A stretch of 64,000 nucleotides of DNA from Brachynemurus nebulosus (lineage: Eukaryota > Arthropoda > Insecta > Neuroptera > Myrmeleontidae): positions 1 to 64,000 of the forward strand of contig JAPWDM010000074.1 in assembly GCA_035578155.1 (NCBI GenBank), given 5' to 3'. This document shows positions 25,337 through 38,880 of this stretch, in pieces (the first letter of the stretch is position 1; each line of letters begins with the position of its first letter). The position numbers and the translations under genes were made by a program. The notes below the pieces were generated by a model. That model had not been told where the DNA came from. It did not search any database and saw nothing but the letters and a program-made list of their open reading frames with translations.

Positions 25337-26979
25337 ACAAGAAGTTTTTGATTTTAATTTAGAAAATATGCATGATACATACTTGTATAAAATAATAGAA
25401 AAGTTTACTACATTCAAAAATTTCAAAAAGCCAATAATAACACTTGGACATTTGTAAGTGATTTGATTACAGGACCCTGGAGAAAAATGACAGGCCCCGA
25501 GAACAAAGAACATTTCTTTAAAAAAAAGTCAGGAGGAAAGAAAAAAGCTCCTTTTACTATTTCTAAGGCCCCTACCAATAGTTACGGGCCTCCTCTTATC
25601 CTGTTACCCCGTCGGGTTTGCTCGGTTACTTCCTTCGACAAACAAAACATTTATTAAAAATATCAAAATAATATACGTATTACCCTGAAGGGATAAAGGA
25701 ACTTGGAAATAAACAAACAAGGTTAAAACTTTGTTCTTCATAAAAATGTTTACTTTTTAATAATTTTGTACAAAATTGCTAATTTTAAAAATGGAAAAGT
25801 GGGATTTTGATCCAAAAATCAGGTGTGTCAAAAAAGCAACTTGTTTAACATAATTACTAATGTATTATAATTTATCTCAGAGATAAAAAAAGAATAAAAG
25901 ATATATTTTTCTTTAAATAACTGAAAAATAATAAAATAGTATGATTAGTATATAATAGTAAAATTAAAATAATAAAATAGTATGTATAGAATTAGTTTGT
26001 TTGTTAAGGTTATAATAATAGACAGAAACATACTATTTTATTAATTAAATAAAACTAACAATAAATTAAAAATTAACCATAAAAGGCTACTTATAGATGA
26101 CAACGCAATGAGTATAGGCAGGGGCAAAGCGGATTTATTATGATTGCTATTTTTACAAGTATTTTATTTAAATTTGATTTTATTGTAGGTATGCTAATTA
26201 TGTATTTATTATATTATGTATATTAAATTTGATAATACATAATATCTATCGATAATACATAATTTATGTATCTACAAAATTACATATATATATTGTTGTA
26301 TTCATGTATTTGTATTGGCAAGCTATTTGATAGTTTAGTAATGGCAGTTGCATAAATTTATATTAAATTAGGCTTTCCGATTATGTACAACAACGATTTT
26401 GTACAATGATTTTGAATGACACAATAATATAAAAATTTAGAAATATTCACGGGAAATATTCAATGGAAAAAAAAACCTGGAGTTTTAATTTTCTTAACAA
26501 AAAGTGCCCAAAAAACTCGTTTCTGGAAATTCGAGATGCCTGATTGAAGAAGAATTTGGTAAAAAGTTTGGAAGTTCCAATCTCTTGGATGAGTTCTTCA
26601 ACTTTCTTTCTGAAGAGATAATATAAATTGTAAAAATCAAATCTAAATTTATAAATGAGTGTAACACAGAATATAGAGGAATTCTTAAAATACAGGAGAA
26701 ATGTTTATAAATAGTTTTAAGAATTTTTGAATTTTTAAGAATAACTTATTTATTTCAGTTAATTTTTTAATGAAAATACATAATGCAGACATTTACAAAA
26801 TATTGGCACTTTTTTGCAGATGTAAACGCAAATGCGAATGTGAATATGTGAAAAGCGGATATTCGCGAAGCGAATGCGAATACAAATGTCCATGACATCT
26901 TTAATGAGTTCATATCCTAATGAACACAAGCGGCTGACAATGAGATTTTAGTGCGCACCACATATGTATTACATATTCC
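25337..26979. other. Non-coding, AT-rich, possible TE remnants
   Basis: 25,540-25,610 (AAGGCCCCTACCAATAGTTA) resembles another hAT-type terminus. Around 26,190-26,290 there are short inverted ATAATACATAAT words. No gene seen. Confidence 0.3.
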
Positions 26980-28001
26980 AAGGTGACGTAAGGCAGAAAG
27001 GTGACGTAAAATTTTTCTCCCACTACAAACGCACAACATGTTACTACATAAATCTCGTATCTATGTATGTATATGTGATATCGCGCGTACTCTTTCTCAA
27101 CCTCGTATAACAAAAATCACAGTATTCAGGCAACACAAAAAACATATTAAATACTGTATATGTATTTTCATCACTATGAATTTGAGATTTATGTATGTTA
27201 CACTTCTTGCTGTTTGCTACCTATGTAGACATGAAGCCAGACATTTAAATATTTTAAATTACAAGCTATCATTGTTTTTAGTAAATACGAGTTTACAATC
27301 CACTTTTTTCTTCAGTATACGAGTTTGTGAAATAAATCGATTTTTTTTTTTGTATATTCCGATAGTCTAACCAGTAACTTAAATTTTCAACGCGTTTTTC
27401 TCGAAACTACATTTTTCAAATTTGCTACGCTTAAACTCGGAGACAAAGCATCCGATCGATGCGATTCTTACTGCAACTTTATTAGCTACAACAATTATAT
27501 TAGTTGTTTTTAGTCTAAAAACAGACGTCACCATAAAATACTGGAAAGAATACAACTATCTCTTTTCTGCAATCACTTATGGGAATTTATATGCATTTTG
27601 CAGAACTATGTTGTCATTCACTTAGTAGCTACCAATGGGTGTGTTTCAATTGTTGTTATATTGTTGCCGTCGTGTTGACACGGTATACGTGGTGTACGTG
27701 CATAATGCGTGCCACATGCATGTTATGTATATGCGTATGCAAGACACCCATACACACAACCATCCATCTCACTAACACACACAACTCCGCGTGCACATAT
27801 ATAACATATCGGTGGGATATTTTCTGTCATTTGTCGTTACACTGGTTTCAGTAGTATAGAGATACTAGCGTTCGTTCTGTAATATTCTGTGGACGTCACC
27901 ATTGTCGTCAACTAGCAAAAATATCAGTAAAAGAGCGGTATGGGTTCTGTCGCACACTACCGCGTCAAAATTATGGGGACACCCTGACCCAGAGGTGTGT
28001 C

Positions 28002-28288
28002 TACACTTTTGACGCCGTACTGTACTTAATGTTGTGGTACACTGCCGTGTCAAAAGTGTGGACCCCCCCCCCCCCGGTTAAAGTGTCCGATCACTTTTTG
28101 AAGCGTACTGTACTTATTTTGTGGACGTACAAATACAAACTTTGACATTTGACTCCAACACGCGCTCGCTAAAATAAGTACAGTACGCTTCAAAAAGTGA
28201 TCGGACACCTTAACCCAGGGGGGGCGCCAACATTTTTGACACGGCAGTGTACCACAACATTAAGTACAGTGCGGCGTCAAAAGTGTGA
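28002..28288. mobile_element. Tc1/mariner-like palindromic MITE
   Basis: The arms 28002-28120 and 28171-28288 are inverted copies with a spacer of about 50 bp. Each arm carries two TA-flanked termini in series: TACAGTACGCTTCAAAAAGT near the centre and, at the outer end, CAGTGCGGCGTCAAAAGTG or its close variant. A GGTGTCCGATC or GATCGGACACC block lies next to the inner one. The GC-rich insert (CCCCCCCCCCCCGG against CCAGGGGGGG) has diverged. Confidence 0.6.
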
Positions 28289-28754
28289 CCCCCCTGGGTG
28301 AAAGTGTTCGATCACTTTTTAAAGTGTACTGTACTTATTTATAAGTAATATTTACCGACCCCTCAAATAAAAGTTTACCGACGCCCCTAATCTTCCGATT
28401 TTATGTACTTCCCCTTAAATTTGCACCGACTAGTACGTACCATTGAATTTGTGGTGTACTGCACCTGCGAACTCTAGTGTCAGATAGTTGTATCTTGGTC
28501 AAGTACGAGAGTATGCTGATAAAAATGTTACTATTTCAAACAATAATTTTACACAAACTAGTATAGCATATGCCAGATTTTGTCAGCAAACTAAATTTAG
28601 TTCATGTCGTACAAGTTTGTATTAAATTGAATAATTATTTTTCCATTAACTATTTTGCGATATTTCTTAGTGCATCATATGGGGGAGTGAATTATGTACA
28701 TGTATTTTTTGTGACTTTCTAACTCAAAATCGCCAAAATCGCTTGTGTGTTTGT

Positions 28755-29661
28755 CATGCGTCACATTCAATCTGTGGAAAGAGGGGACTCCACTGTATGC
28801 GTACCGTTCCTGTATATATTATATATGTATTCGCTTATTGTTGGGAAGTGGTTTATAACAATACAAACAATCGATCTTCACACGGCTACAGTTGCTGTGT
28901 GACTAATCAGCTTAAGTGGTATCTGCCACACTCACACACACTGCTATCCACAGTTTTTAACACATAAGCTTACGCTTGGTGCGCACATTGCATACACGTT
29001 TTAATGAGAGTGACATACGATAGCTGATGAAGATTTTATACTCAAAATCGTATCTTTTTGACGATCGAGGGCAGGAAAATTTATGCGCAATTCGTTCTTC
29101 CTCAGCCGGCTGTATTGTCTGTGTCAGTTGTACGTGTTTATGTATAATTTTATACCGTAACCAAAATAACAAAGTAATAAAAAAAAATAAAATAAACGGA
29201 ACTGAAAGTAAATAAAAATTTTACAACCCAAAAATTTCCTGTGCATGTCGGTTAGGTTGGTTATGTTGCTACTAGCTGTCTGTCGATCATATAAATATTT
29301 ATATTACACTTAAAATGAAATGTTTATACATATCTATATGCCGTGTTGTAGTGGTAGCGGTGGTTCTGTTGTTGGTATCGTATCGTTTCATAGGGCTAAT
29401 TCGTATCAAGTGTAAGCAATATATGCTTGAAAACAAGCCCTAAGCGTATGTGTAAAAAACTGTGGATAGCAGTGCGTCTGAGTGTGGGAGATACCGCTTA
29501 AGCTGATTAGTCACACAGCAACTGTATCCGTGTGAAGATCGATTGTTTGTATTGTTATCAACTACTTCCCAACAATAAGCGAATACATATTATATAATAT
29601 ATGCAGTAACGGTACACATACAGTGCAGTCTCCTCTTTCCACAGATAGAATGTGACGCATA
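28755..29661. repeat. Inverted repeat, arms of about 215 bp, spacer of about 470 bp
   Basis: 28755-28971 pairs with 29445-29661. Shared words include CTGTGTGACTAATCAGCTTAA or its complement, CGATTGTTTGTATTGTTAT and AACTGTGGATAGCAGTG. Arms are about 90% alike by eye, with small indels. Nested inside the 26.98-29.76 kb element. Confidence 0.65.
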
Positions 29662-29791
29662 TCACATATACATAGATACGAGATTTATGAAGTAACATGT
29701 TGTGCGTTTAGAGTGGGATAAAAATTTTACGTCACCTTTCTGCCACAGTGACCTTACTAGTATAGAGATACCTACGTAGTTGGAATATGTA

Positions 29792-30012
29792 ATATGTGCT
29801 TCAAAACAAGCATATTTGGCTTGCTATTGATATGTATGTATATTCCTGTCTCACTTTGCATGTTCTAATGAGATGAGTGAGAAGCATGTATAGTTTATAG
29901 TCAACTATTAGCGTTGGCTATATATATCTCACCCTTTTCACTAAAATATGGAAAGTGAGACAGGAATATACATACATATCAATAGCAAGTCAAATGTGCT
30001 TGTTTTCAAGCA
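29792..30012. repeat. Hairpin repeat with arms of about 60 bp
   Basis: TTGCTATTGATATGTATGTA and the following CTGTCTCACTTT are mirrored by AAAGTGAGACAGGAATATAC and its continuation. The outer word CTTGTTTTCAAGCATATATT also has an inverted match near 29,408-29,440, so this hairpin overlaps the preceding structure. Confidence 0.6.
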
Positions 30013-33000
30013 TATATTGCTTACACTTGAGCGCAAGCCGCTTCCGCTTACGCCGATAAGAATCCGCCCATGGTTTTGAAGCGATATCATAAAGTGCGAT
30101 ATTAGTTTTATGTTATACAATGTACGTACGTATGTGTGTACTAAACTTGTGAATAAACCAATATCCTCCCTTCTTCTTCTAATTGATATATTGTAAAATA
30201 CAAATTTGAAATTTTAGGGTCCTATTTGAGACAAGTTTACTAACCTCCAGAATTTTCAAATAGACCTCTTCCACCATTTTTAGACATTTTCTTTTGGTAA
30301 AGAGTAATTTTCTAATTATGGCTTTTAGTTTTTTGAATTCGAATAAAAAATGGCGAAGGAAATTGGGAACAATTTTTTAAACAAAATAAAAAATTTTTAT
30401 ATCTATTCTAAAATTAATGTTTAGTGAGATAGGGCTTAAAATTAGTGCTACTGGACTATTGTACTGATTCACACTAGGGATTTATTTCTACAAAAACGTA
30501 CAAGGCACAAGCAAATATGTTTCATCAGAATATACTTGATTTATAAATATTATTTATATTTAGTGTTTTATATTGCTTATTCGTTTTCTTTTTTTTATTG
30601 ATTATACAAGACAGTTTTGCTCACATACTGAGGTTTCTATAAAAATTTTGAAAAATTGAATATAATTGATTGTTTAAGGAACAATTTGGAACGCGCTAGT
30701 ACCCAAACGCCACGCTGTTCCGGTACTTCTTTCTCGGGTTGAAATAAGTTGGATACATGTTGGATAGCAACTGTGGTTGGAACATACGGGAACAATAAAT
30801 TTAGGTAATATAATATTTTAGTCTAATTTAAAAGTGTGTCTCAATTTATGTCTTAATAAGAAGCTTTAATTTAATTTTTAGAGTAATTCCTTTTATCAAG
30901 GAATTTTGCTTGCTATTGTATACAGAAAATTACTATGAAAATCGACTGAGTGTAGATAATATTAATTGTAGGAAACGTCATGTCGCCTGATAGTTTCAGT
31001 AATTCAAATTCCAAGTATAAAATTAGAATTACAGATGTTTCAGAAAGAAAATAATTGTTATTAGTCGAAACTTGCTTTAGTTCTTCCTTCATTTTTTAGC
31101 CACAGTCTTTATAAGACATTATTACATATTTTATTATTCCAATGTTAAAAATTGCAGTTAGGACAATAAGTTCCATCTACTTTAGGAGTTCAAAGAAAGT
31201 CAGTATCTTAATAATATAATATGAAATTGATTTTAATCTTCACGCTTTATCAAATATGTTATAGCCGAAGTGTAATAATAATAACAATGATAATAATTGT
31301 GTGACAACTGAGAAGAAGAAGAACCGTAATAAGATAAATAATAGTGGTGGTAGTAGGATTGTAGAAGACACAGCTGGTTCGTATAATATGATTACCAGCA
31401 AGCTGATATGTGTGCGAAAACGAGTTAAGGAAGGAAACTATTATTCTTCTTTCATTATATACAATAATAAAATGACCAGTACTCAAATCGTATTATGTTC
31501 TTCTTAAATCTATATCAAATGTTTGAGGTAGTTTTCCAGTTTGATGTAGTTGGTGGTTCTATAAATATTTATACGTATGGTTGAACAGATGAAAGAATAG
31601 GAGAAATTTTGTATAAGAAAATAACTTTTACTGGGTATTTTATGTAAAACATTACAGGCAAACCGAAACAGGCAAGAATGGGCTATTGTAATCACATGAA
31701 TTTCTAAATATGGCCTTGGTTCTCATCAAAATTTAGACCTGTATAAAATTAGGTGTCTTTAAATTGTCCGAGATCAATAAGCAGAACCTACATATTTACA
31801 AAGTATCGTAAAATAATATGGTATTGGATTTTTTAACGTCCGTTTTTTAGATACCTTGTTTAGTTGTTTATAACAAACGTCATCCGCTTCGTTTATTTTT
31901 GTACTTTTAGAAACAGGTACACTGTATTATTATGTGGGTAGAGTATGGGGAAAGTGGTAGAGCTTGGAAGATTGAAGAAACTATGCTGATATTCTTTTGA
32001 AGGAAAACCATATTACAACTTTGCGACTATAATAAACTGTAAAATCTAAACTCTCGAACTATGAATTCAATTTTCACTATACCTTAACACACTCGGCCAA
32101 TTGACTGGTATAACGTACAGTAAATACAAGGGACACGTATCTCTTCTTTAGGTGTTGCTTGCGATAAATAACTTTTTTTTAAACTCATAATAAAATGGCT
32201 CTTATTAGAAATATTTTACTTATTCAGCAAGCAATTTTGATAATTTTGGTACTAAAGAGAACTTTAGGGCATTGATGGTTGTTTCTCAAAGACTTATTTT
32301 ATTAGAAAACATCTTCGGTTTTCTACCGGAATTAGTACCTTTAATACCAATTCATTATTTTCAACACGAAACGAACATTATGGAAAGTATAGATACATAT
32401 AAAATATTTCCAAATACTTATTGCTATTAGTTGAATATTTTTCAACTTTAGTACTTTCATTTCCAACTGGGTTAATTGTTCTTTTTTTTTTTAATTTTCA
32501 GTACAAAGAGAAATCAGGATTTTAATATTTTTCTCTTCAAAGTAGAATATTTTAATTTCTTTCTATTTCAGAACACGAACCAACACAGTCTTCTAATAAT
32601 TCACCGTTACCAGTTTGTTATAATACTCAAAGTTCACTAATACTGAAAACCATTTAGATCTTTATGGTTTCATATTTTCCAAGTTTTACCTAGCCACTTT
32701 GACTAGAATACCCTTTAGAAAAAGGAATAATATGATTAAATCTAGATATCATATGCAAGCGGTACCAGTCAATATTTCTGGTAACCAGTAGCACACCATG
32801 GTGACATGTAGAAGATATGTAGTAAGAAAAATTGTTAGTTAGTTGCCGCTATCATGGAGCACGGCATATGTGTTTGGGTGATGATAGTGAGAAATATGAA
32901 AGAAAAGTTACTATAATATATACGTATTATATCGTACTCCGTTCTATATTGTGCTCACAGGAGCTAGCATCTATAGTTACAGCGATGCTAACCACAAAGA

Positions 33001-33107
33001 TGGTTGTCGTATGATATCATATTATTGTAAGTTATATGACCCAAATTTATTTCATTATTTGGCTATTGTATTTGTTTTTTATGTCTGATGTTGTTCGACT
33101 CCTTTTT
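30013..33107. other. 3.1 kb with no recognised gene
   Basis: AT-rich DNA. 30,690-30,800 is of more balanced composition (GAACGCGCTAGTACCCAAAC) but shows no long frame. Short frames of 60-75 codons near 31.3, 31.6 and 32.9 kb lack recognisable motifs and are not called. Confidence 0.3.
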
Positions 33108-35146
33108 TAGCGAATTTCGAAAACTCGAAATTCAGCTATTACAGTAGGTCTCATGACGCAATCTGAGTCCGGGACTATGGCAGAAATATGTTTTGAGGTC
33201 CCTAGAATACGAAAATGATATTCACTAAAATTTATATATATATATATTTTTTTTTTTTTTCTGTGTTCCCACGATAACTCTCGAACGAAACGTCTAATGC
33301 TTATGAAATTTTGTGTGCGGACTGGATTCTGAATTGGCTCGGCTAACTTCGTTAGCCAGACACGTCGGATGCCCAGAAGTAGGTTTTCTAGCCATTTTTA
33401 ATCATTCGATCTTATCAAAAGACAGTTCGATTTTTTCATCGTTGAAAAGGAAAAAAAATTATGAAGAAAATGTTCTTATAATTTTCTTTCTATGTTAAGA
33501 AGTTTTCGAGAAAATCGTAATTTTCACTTTTGCCTTATTTTGCTCTCTTTGTCATTGTAATAAGTAATTTATATTTCTGTCTCAGTTGCTTATAACATAT
33601 ACAAAAACTTCATTTTTTTTACGTAAAACAAACGGTAGTTATTCAAAATCTATGTATTATAAATACCATATCTCTGTCTCATTTTTTTAAATTAAAATTA
33701 AACAGATGTTTTAAGCATGTGTAATGAAGATTTTTTTAATTTTTTTATTGAATTTTAAATGAACAAGATAATGAAGGTAATGTCATGATATAATATTATT
33801 AAATATTATAAAAAGATAACATAATAATAATGTTTATATGCCAGGAAAAAAATTTTAAAGAACTAGATCGATTTTGAAAATTTTTTCACTGTCAAAGCTC
33901 TAAGCTCTTTTAGATACTTTAGACAGATATAGATTACGTAATGTAAGGTCCGCCAGGGTGCATGGGACCCAAAAGTGTAAAAAATAAACTAACCGACCGA
34001 TTTTGAAAATTTTTTCACTGTTAGAGAGCTAAACTATTTTAGAAAGACATAGATTAACTTATGCAAGGTCCGCTAAGGTTCATTGGATCTAGAAGTGTCA
34101 AAAATAAAATAAGCGACCGATTTTGAAAATTTTTTCACTGTCAAAGAACTAAGCTATTTTAGATAGATATAGAATACGTAATGTGAGGTCCTCCAAGGTC
34201 CATGGGACCCAAAAATGTGAACAATAAACTAACCGACCGATTTTGAAAATTTTTTCACTGTTAGAGAGCTAAACTATTTTAGATAGATATAGACTACCTT
34301 ATGTAAGGTCCGCTAGGGTCCATTGGATCGAAAAGTGTCAAAAATACAATAACCGACTGATTTTGAAAATTTTTTCACTATTACAGAGGTAAACTATTTT
34401 AGATGGATTTAGCTTATATGTTGTATGAGGTCGGTCAGAGTCCTGGGATCTTTTAAGCGCCAAGAATAAACTAACCGACCGATTTTGAAAATTTTTTCGC
34501 TGTTAGAGAGCTAAACTATTTTCGATAGTTATAGATTACGTTATGTAAGGTCCGTCAAAGTCCATGGGACCTAGAAGTGTCAAAAATAAAATAACTGACC
34601 GATTTTGAAAATTTTTTCACTATTGCAGAGGTAAACTATTTTAGATAAGTACAGTATGTTATCTGAGATCCACAACTGTCCTGCGGATGCAAATGCGGCA
34701 TAGAAAACTACACAACGGGTTTTAAAAATAGTTTTACTGTTAGAAAGATAAAATATCCTATATTATTATTATATAGGATAGAAATAAGCTACCGAACCGA
34801 TTCTCAATATTTTCTCATTGCTAGAGAATTAACTTATTTTAGGTGGATAGCACTATGCTGTACAAAGTCCGTTCGGGGTCCTGGGTCCCAAATATACCAA
34901 AAATAATTTACCTAGCCGATTTTGAGAATTCTTTTACTCTTAGAAAGCTAAACTAAGTTTAGATGGGTATATGCGCCAAGCACCTTATGCGAAAAAGCGC
35001 CAAAAATTAACTACTCAACTGATTTTGAAAATCTTTTCACTCTTAGAAAGCTGAATTATTTTAAATGGATACAAATCTTAGATGAGATCCGCCAGTGCCC
35101 AATATTTCGAGATTCGCTATGTTATGCAGATGCTGCGACAGGGGTA
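33108..35146 (+). mobile_element. Helentron-like (DINE/HINE-type) element, longest copy
   Basis: Starts with TAGCGAATTTC. The inverted word ATTCGCTA recurs 26 bp before the 3' end, so it acts as a subterminal inverted repeat. The end holds a hairpin (GCAGATGCTGC) followed by GACAGGGGTAT. Internal layout: a conserved 5' block with TGTTTTGAGGTCCCTAGAAT, a short (TA)n, a TTCGTTAGCCAGACACGTCG block, and a 120-bp tandem array. Subterminal inverted repeat, microsatellite, tandem repeats and a 3' hairpin are the known layout of Helentron-associated elements; the assignment is inferred from layout, as no Rep/helicase is present. Confidence 0.6.
33850..35090 (+). repeat. 120-bp tandem array inside the Helentron-like element
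   Basis: ACCGATTTTGAAAATTTTTT occurs at 33,996, 34,116, 34,236 and 34,356, exactly 120 bp apart, with more diverged copies before and after (about ten in total). Each unit also carries a GAGCTAAACTATTTTAGATA-like block and a GGTCCGCYAGGGTCCATGG-like block. A single unit survives in the palindrome arms at about 17,530-17,610. Confidence 0.9.
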
Positions 35147-35321
35147 TCATTCTTTTCAGCCAAATTTAATTATATTTATATCATGTGATTTTAATTTTAT
35201 TATTGACCATTTTTGTTAATCTTGAAATTAGGTAACTTTCGTTTTTGTTTTGTGTGACGGAAGCGCGGTTCGATTAACTTAAAATTTCGTTAGCGTTCGT
35301 TAATTTTTGTTTTAATATTTT

Positions 35322-36211
35322 TCAATAGTAATAATATACACAAAAAAAAAAAAAAAAAATTACAAATTTTACAGAGTTCGTCAAATAAGTTGGTTTGTCA
35401 GGTATTTCAAAAAAATTAATTGTTTGAGGATCTAATTTTGAAAATGCTATATATGCCAACATGAATTTTGCTAAATCGGGAATGCCTAAATTCCTTAAGG
35501 AAGATACCGATGCATCAAATTTATCAAGAAAATATTTCAAAGAATCTTCTGATTCAGTCTGAATTTGTTTAAATTCTAAAATTCGTTTCATATACAAATT
35601 TGCTTGTGTTCGTGTATCTTGGTAACGATCAATTAAGGTATTCCAGATTAGTTCATAATTACTACCCGTATCCCCGAAAAAACTGACGCAGCCTTACCAA
35701 CAACTCGACCATCTAAATAATAAACCTTGTCTTCTGGTGAATGTTTATCATTTAAATGAATTTTATTTTTCAATGTTTCGTAGAAAATATCCCAATTTTC
35801 AAATTCCCCACTGAACTTTGGGATTTCTATTTTGGGTAAACTCGGGTCTGCCCATAAACTACTAACTTGTGGTATTTGTGGTTTCGCCTGTACAACTTGA
35901 GGAGTTGATACATTTTCTCTAAATACATCTTTTGCCACGAGCTAAATAGCATCGCAGAAATCCAAAAAATTATCTACAATATTATATTCAGGTTTGAACT
36001 CAGCGTTTGCTTCTAAATTTATGTCGTTGATGTCATCTATAATTTTTAGAAACTGTGTTTTGGTTTCTTCAAACGATTGAAATTTGATTTTAAAATCTTT
36101 TAAATTATTTTTATCAGCTAAATTCCTACTGTAATCATATAATTGCTACATACGACGATATAGATTTTCTTTTTTGGCAGTAAGAATTTTTAATTGCGTT
36201 TCAACTGACAT
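35322..36211 (-). pseudogene. gag: Bel/Pao Gag (DUF1759-like), disabled
   Basis: ATG at 36211-36209. The frame has TAG at 36148-36146 and TAG at 35944-35942, and changes frame near 35,640. The recognisable part is the Bel/Pao gag domain: LPKIEIPKFSGEFENW and FYETLKNKIH, followed by YYLDGRVVGKAA, then a helical segment (KYFLDKFDASVSSLRNLGI) in the shifted frame. It would assemble the particle of the retroelement. The C-terminal zinc-knuckle part is absent; the copy stops near a poly-T run at 35,340 beside the Helentron-like element. The primer site and LTR lie upstream on the same strand. Confidence 0.8.
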
Positions 36212-36549
36212 TGTACACGATTAAATAATTAATCAACTAAACAAATTTCAAATCTGACAATTAACAGCTGATAATACTTAACCATATAAATATTATTCCT
36301 GTCAATTGTTATGCCCTCTAGCTAAATTCAACAATATAACTGATTAAATTATCTACTAATGACATCTAGTGTACGAAAGTTGAAACCATCCAATGACAGT
36401 ATCAATGTACATACACGCGTGTTCAAATTTTCAAATTACCCAACTGACAAACAAATGACGCAACATTTTCAACAAGTTTGAACTAAATTTGTTTGTTCAT
36501 GCAAACCAATTTTTAACATGAAAAACGCGGTAATTTAAGCCGCCAATTT
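36212..36549 (-). other. Bel/Pao leader with candidate primer-binding site
   Basis: Between the LTR end and gag. On minus, LTR-like TTGACA is followed by TTGGCGGCTTAAATTACC (about 36547-36530), a candidate tRNA primer site beginning TGGCGG. The rest is a non-coding leader of about 310 nt. Confidence 0.4.
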
Positions 36550-38420
36550 GTCAATTCCAGGATTTTCTGGATCTAAAACGGAATTTTAAGGCTCGAAGGA
36601 CCAATTTGATTTGTCACGTATTTCAAATTATATGAAATTTTAACCTGCTAGCGAGAAAAAGGGGGTGGACTGTAAGATGATGAAAGGTTGACTATGATCG
36701 GACAATTTTGGCCCCTTAAATTACTTAAAAAATATACAAAATATATACATAAACGGACTCACGTGTTGTCGTTTGCTGATTTTACTGCATGTGTTGCACT
36801 GTTAGGTGTGGATAAACAAGGAAAAGGGATTGTGTAATGTCCACTGAACACTCACAATAATTTTATTATTATAATTAATTTTAAACGAAAATGAATTTAT
36901 ATATGTGAACTATATCACCAAAACGCCGTGAGCAGCGGGGCCCCATCACGGTAGTCGAATTTTCCCCTTCATCTTCGGTATTGAATGTCTACAAGCGAAA
37001 TGTGATTGAAAGTCTACAACCGAATTGTCATTTTGTTGGTTTCAAAACTGGTGATGAGTGTTCGGCTGATCGAGGCTTTAAAAAAAGGTTTTAAGTATTT
37101 AAGGGCTGTATCTCAGTAAATTTCAATTTTGTGCCGAAAACAGGTAGCAGAAAAAAAGCCAACACAATTCGTACGAGGACATTCCTGCCCATGTTTATCA
37201 GCTAATTGCCTTTATGTTTTAGTTTTAAATATTAAAAAAGGACCTTCAATAGTAAACTGGAAGGCCTTTATAAAGATATTTTTTCTTTCCAAAAAAATCC
37301 AAAATTTCTATTTTATAAATACTAAAAATCCAAAATTCCTAATTTATAAATAAACAGTGACTTTAATAACATTTTTAAATTACTTAATATGTATGTATTT
37401 CATTTGTCATAAAAGTAAGTTCACTTTTTTTTAAATTTTTTAAAATTACTATTCGCCTACTTGTATTTAGAATAAACATAATGTTTTTAAAACACATTTA
37501 ACAATAGCATTCAATTCCGATGTAAAAATGGGAGAAGTGGGGGGAAAAGTGATGCGGACTCCCTACAAGGTACTAGCTGGATACTAACTGAATACACGTA
37601 CAAAATTTCAGCCCTCTAGGTTTCCTCATGGAGTCTCTAGACGTGTTAGAAAACAAGCAAAAAAATTAAGGAAATATTGGCGTCAAAATCGTGGGGGTAA
37701 GGGTTAAAAGTTGAAACCTCCAAAAAACAGTGTCTGGCTATTAGCTTAACCTGTACACCAAATTTCAGCCCTCTAGGTTTATTTGGGGAGATTTTGACCC
37801 GAACGAAACTGTTAAAAAACAAGAAAAATCATGTTCTTTTGGGTATAAAAATGGTGGGGGTAGGGGTTAAAAGTCGAGACCCCCAAAGGCACCCCCTTGA
37901 TACTAACTCAATCCGAATACAAAATTTCAGCCCTCTAGGTTTATTCGGGTGACCTGTGCGAGTGGTACAAACTTTGAAAACGTCGAAAATGCATGAAATT
38001 GTAGCTTAAAAATGAGGGGGGTGGGGGTAAAATATTAAAACCTCCAAAAAGCACAACCTAGGTACGAACTTTATCAACACACCAAATTTCAACCCTCTAC
38101 GTTAATTCTGGGGGGCTGGGGGCCTGTTAGATCCAGCGAAAATCGTTTTTCCCCCCTCTACTCCCACCATATCATCCTAGGAAGCTGAATTTTGGATATG
38201 TTGTAGATAATTGACCGAAACATTATTTAAAACCGGTTTGAAAAAGTTTCATTGCTTTTCCGCCCCCCACCACCCCCTTAAAGGTCGGGTCAGAAAAAAA
38301 ATTTGCCCAAAATTTGACCCCACTTTGATAGTATGAGGTGCCTCGAAAATGAGCCCCATTTACCAAATTTCATCTCTTAACTTCCATAGGGGGGCCCTAC
38401 ACAAATTAAAAGGTGGCGGG

Positions 38421-38509
<89 letters not shown>

Positions 38510-38880
38510 CATTTTTTTTCTACATATTCGTGTTCTACGGGTCCGAAAACGGATAGCGCCCCTACTCTCGCCTCTCGCAGCTCTTATCGTATAGACTGTA
38601 TAAGTCTAATTTTTCGGAGAAAATTCGACTAAAAACTAAACTATAATTCGTGAACTATATCACAATGTGAACCATATCACAAATATATTGTCGCAAGGGC
38701 GAACAATGATTACTATACTACTGCGTGTCGTATGTATTAAACGGGTATCAAAATTTAACTATGTTAGACTTGCAGGAACAAACAAACTTTTTATAAAATT
38801 AAATAATTATTTGCCGACTGGTGACACCTGCAATCAGCCAGTCGAACTAAAATTTGAATCTAATAAAGTGGCGTCACTAA
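36550..38880 (-). mobile_element. Bel/Pao LTR split by an insertion
   Basis: On minus the pol end (39050) is followed by a purine tract, AAGGCTGGGGG (38892-38882), then LTR-like sequence from about 38,880. After removal of the 1731-bp insertion (36919-38649) and one copy of its 14-bp duplication, the LTR would be about 590 bp and ends near 36,550 in TTGACA next to the primer site. A TATATAAATT lies at about 36,903-36,894. Exact LTR ends are uncertain because the second LTR is not in the window. Confidence 0.5.
36919..38649 (-). mobile_element. 1.73-kb non-autonomous repeat, copy a, with 14-bp target duplication
   Basis: Flanked on both sides by GTGAACTATATCAC (36905-36918 and 38650-38663), an exact 14-bp duplication. 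On minus one end reads TTTTTAGTCGAATTTTCTCC and the other CCGCTGCTCACGGCGTTTTG. Inside are a (TA)n tract (38424-38505), G/C-rich homopolymer blocks and five or so copies of CTAGAGGGCTGAAATTT spaced through the body. No reading frame of note. Copies b and c at 50.0 and 59.0 kb share the whole layout. A target duplication of this length suggests retroposition rather than a cut-and-paste transposon. Confidence 0.75.

Larger units (their letters stand above)
26980..29755. mobile_element. Candidate 2.8-kb element with inverted ends of about 100 bp
   Basis: 26980-27082 is the inverted counterpart of 29659-29755. Both contain GGCAGAAAGGTGACGTAAAA in one orientation or the other, then a CAACATGTTACT and an ATCTCGTATCTATGTAT block. 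The outermost bases are AAGGTGACG and, inverted, AAGGTCACTG. No transposase frame is visible inside, and other inverted repeats are nested within it. No target duplication found. Confidence 0.45.

Noticed and set aside
25206..25657. 83- and 64-codon plus-strand frames downstream of the hAT MITE
   Set aside because: They begin inside the MITE or TE debris and show no recognisable domain.
31250..31700. Possible host gene exons around 31.3-31.7 kb
   Set aside because: Short frames on both strands, no consensus splice sites paired with conserved-looking protein, AT-rich composition.
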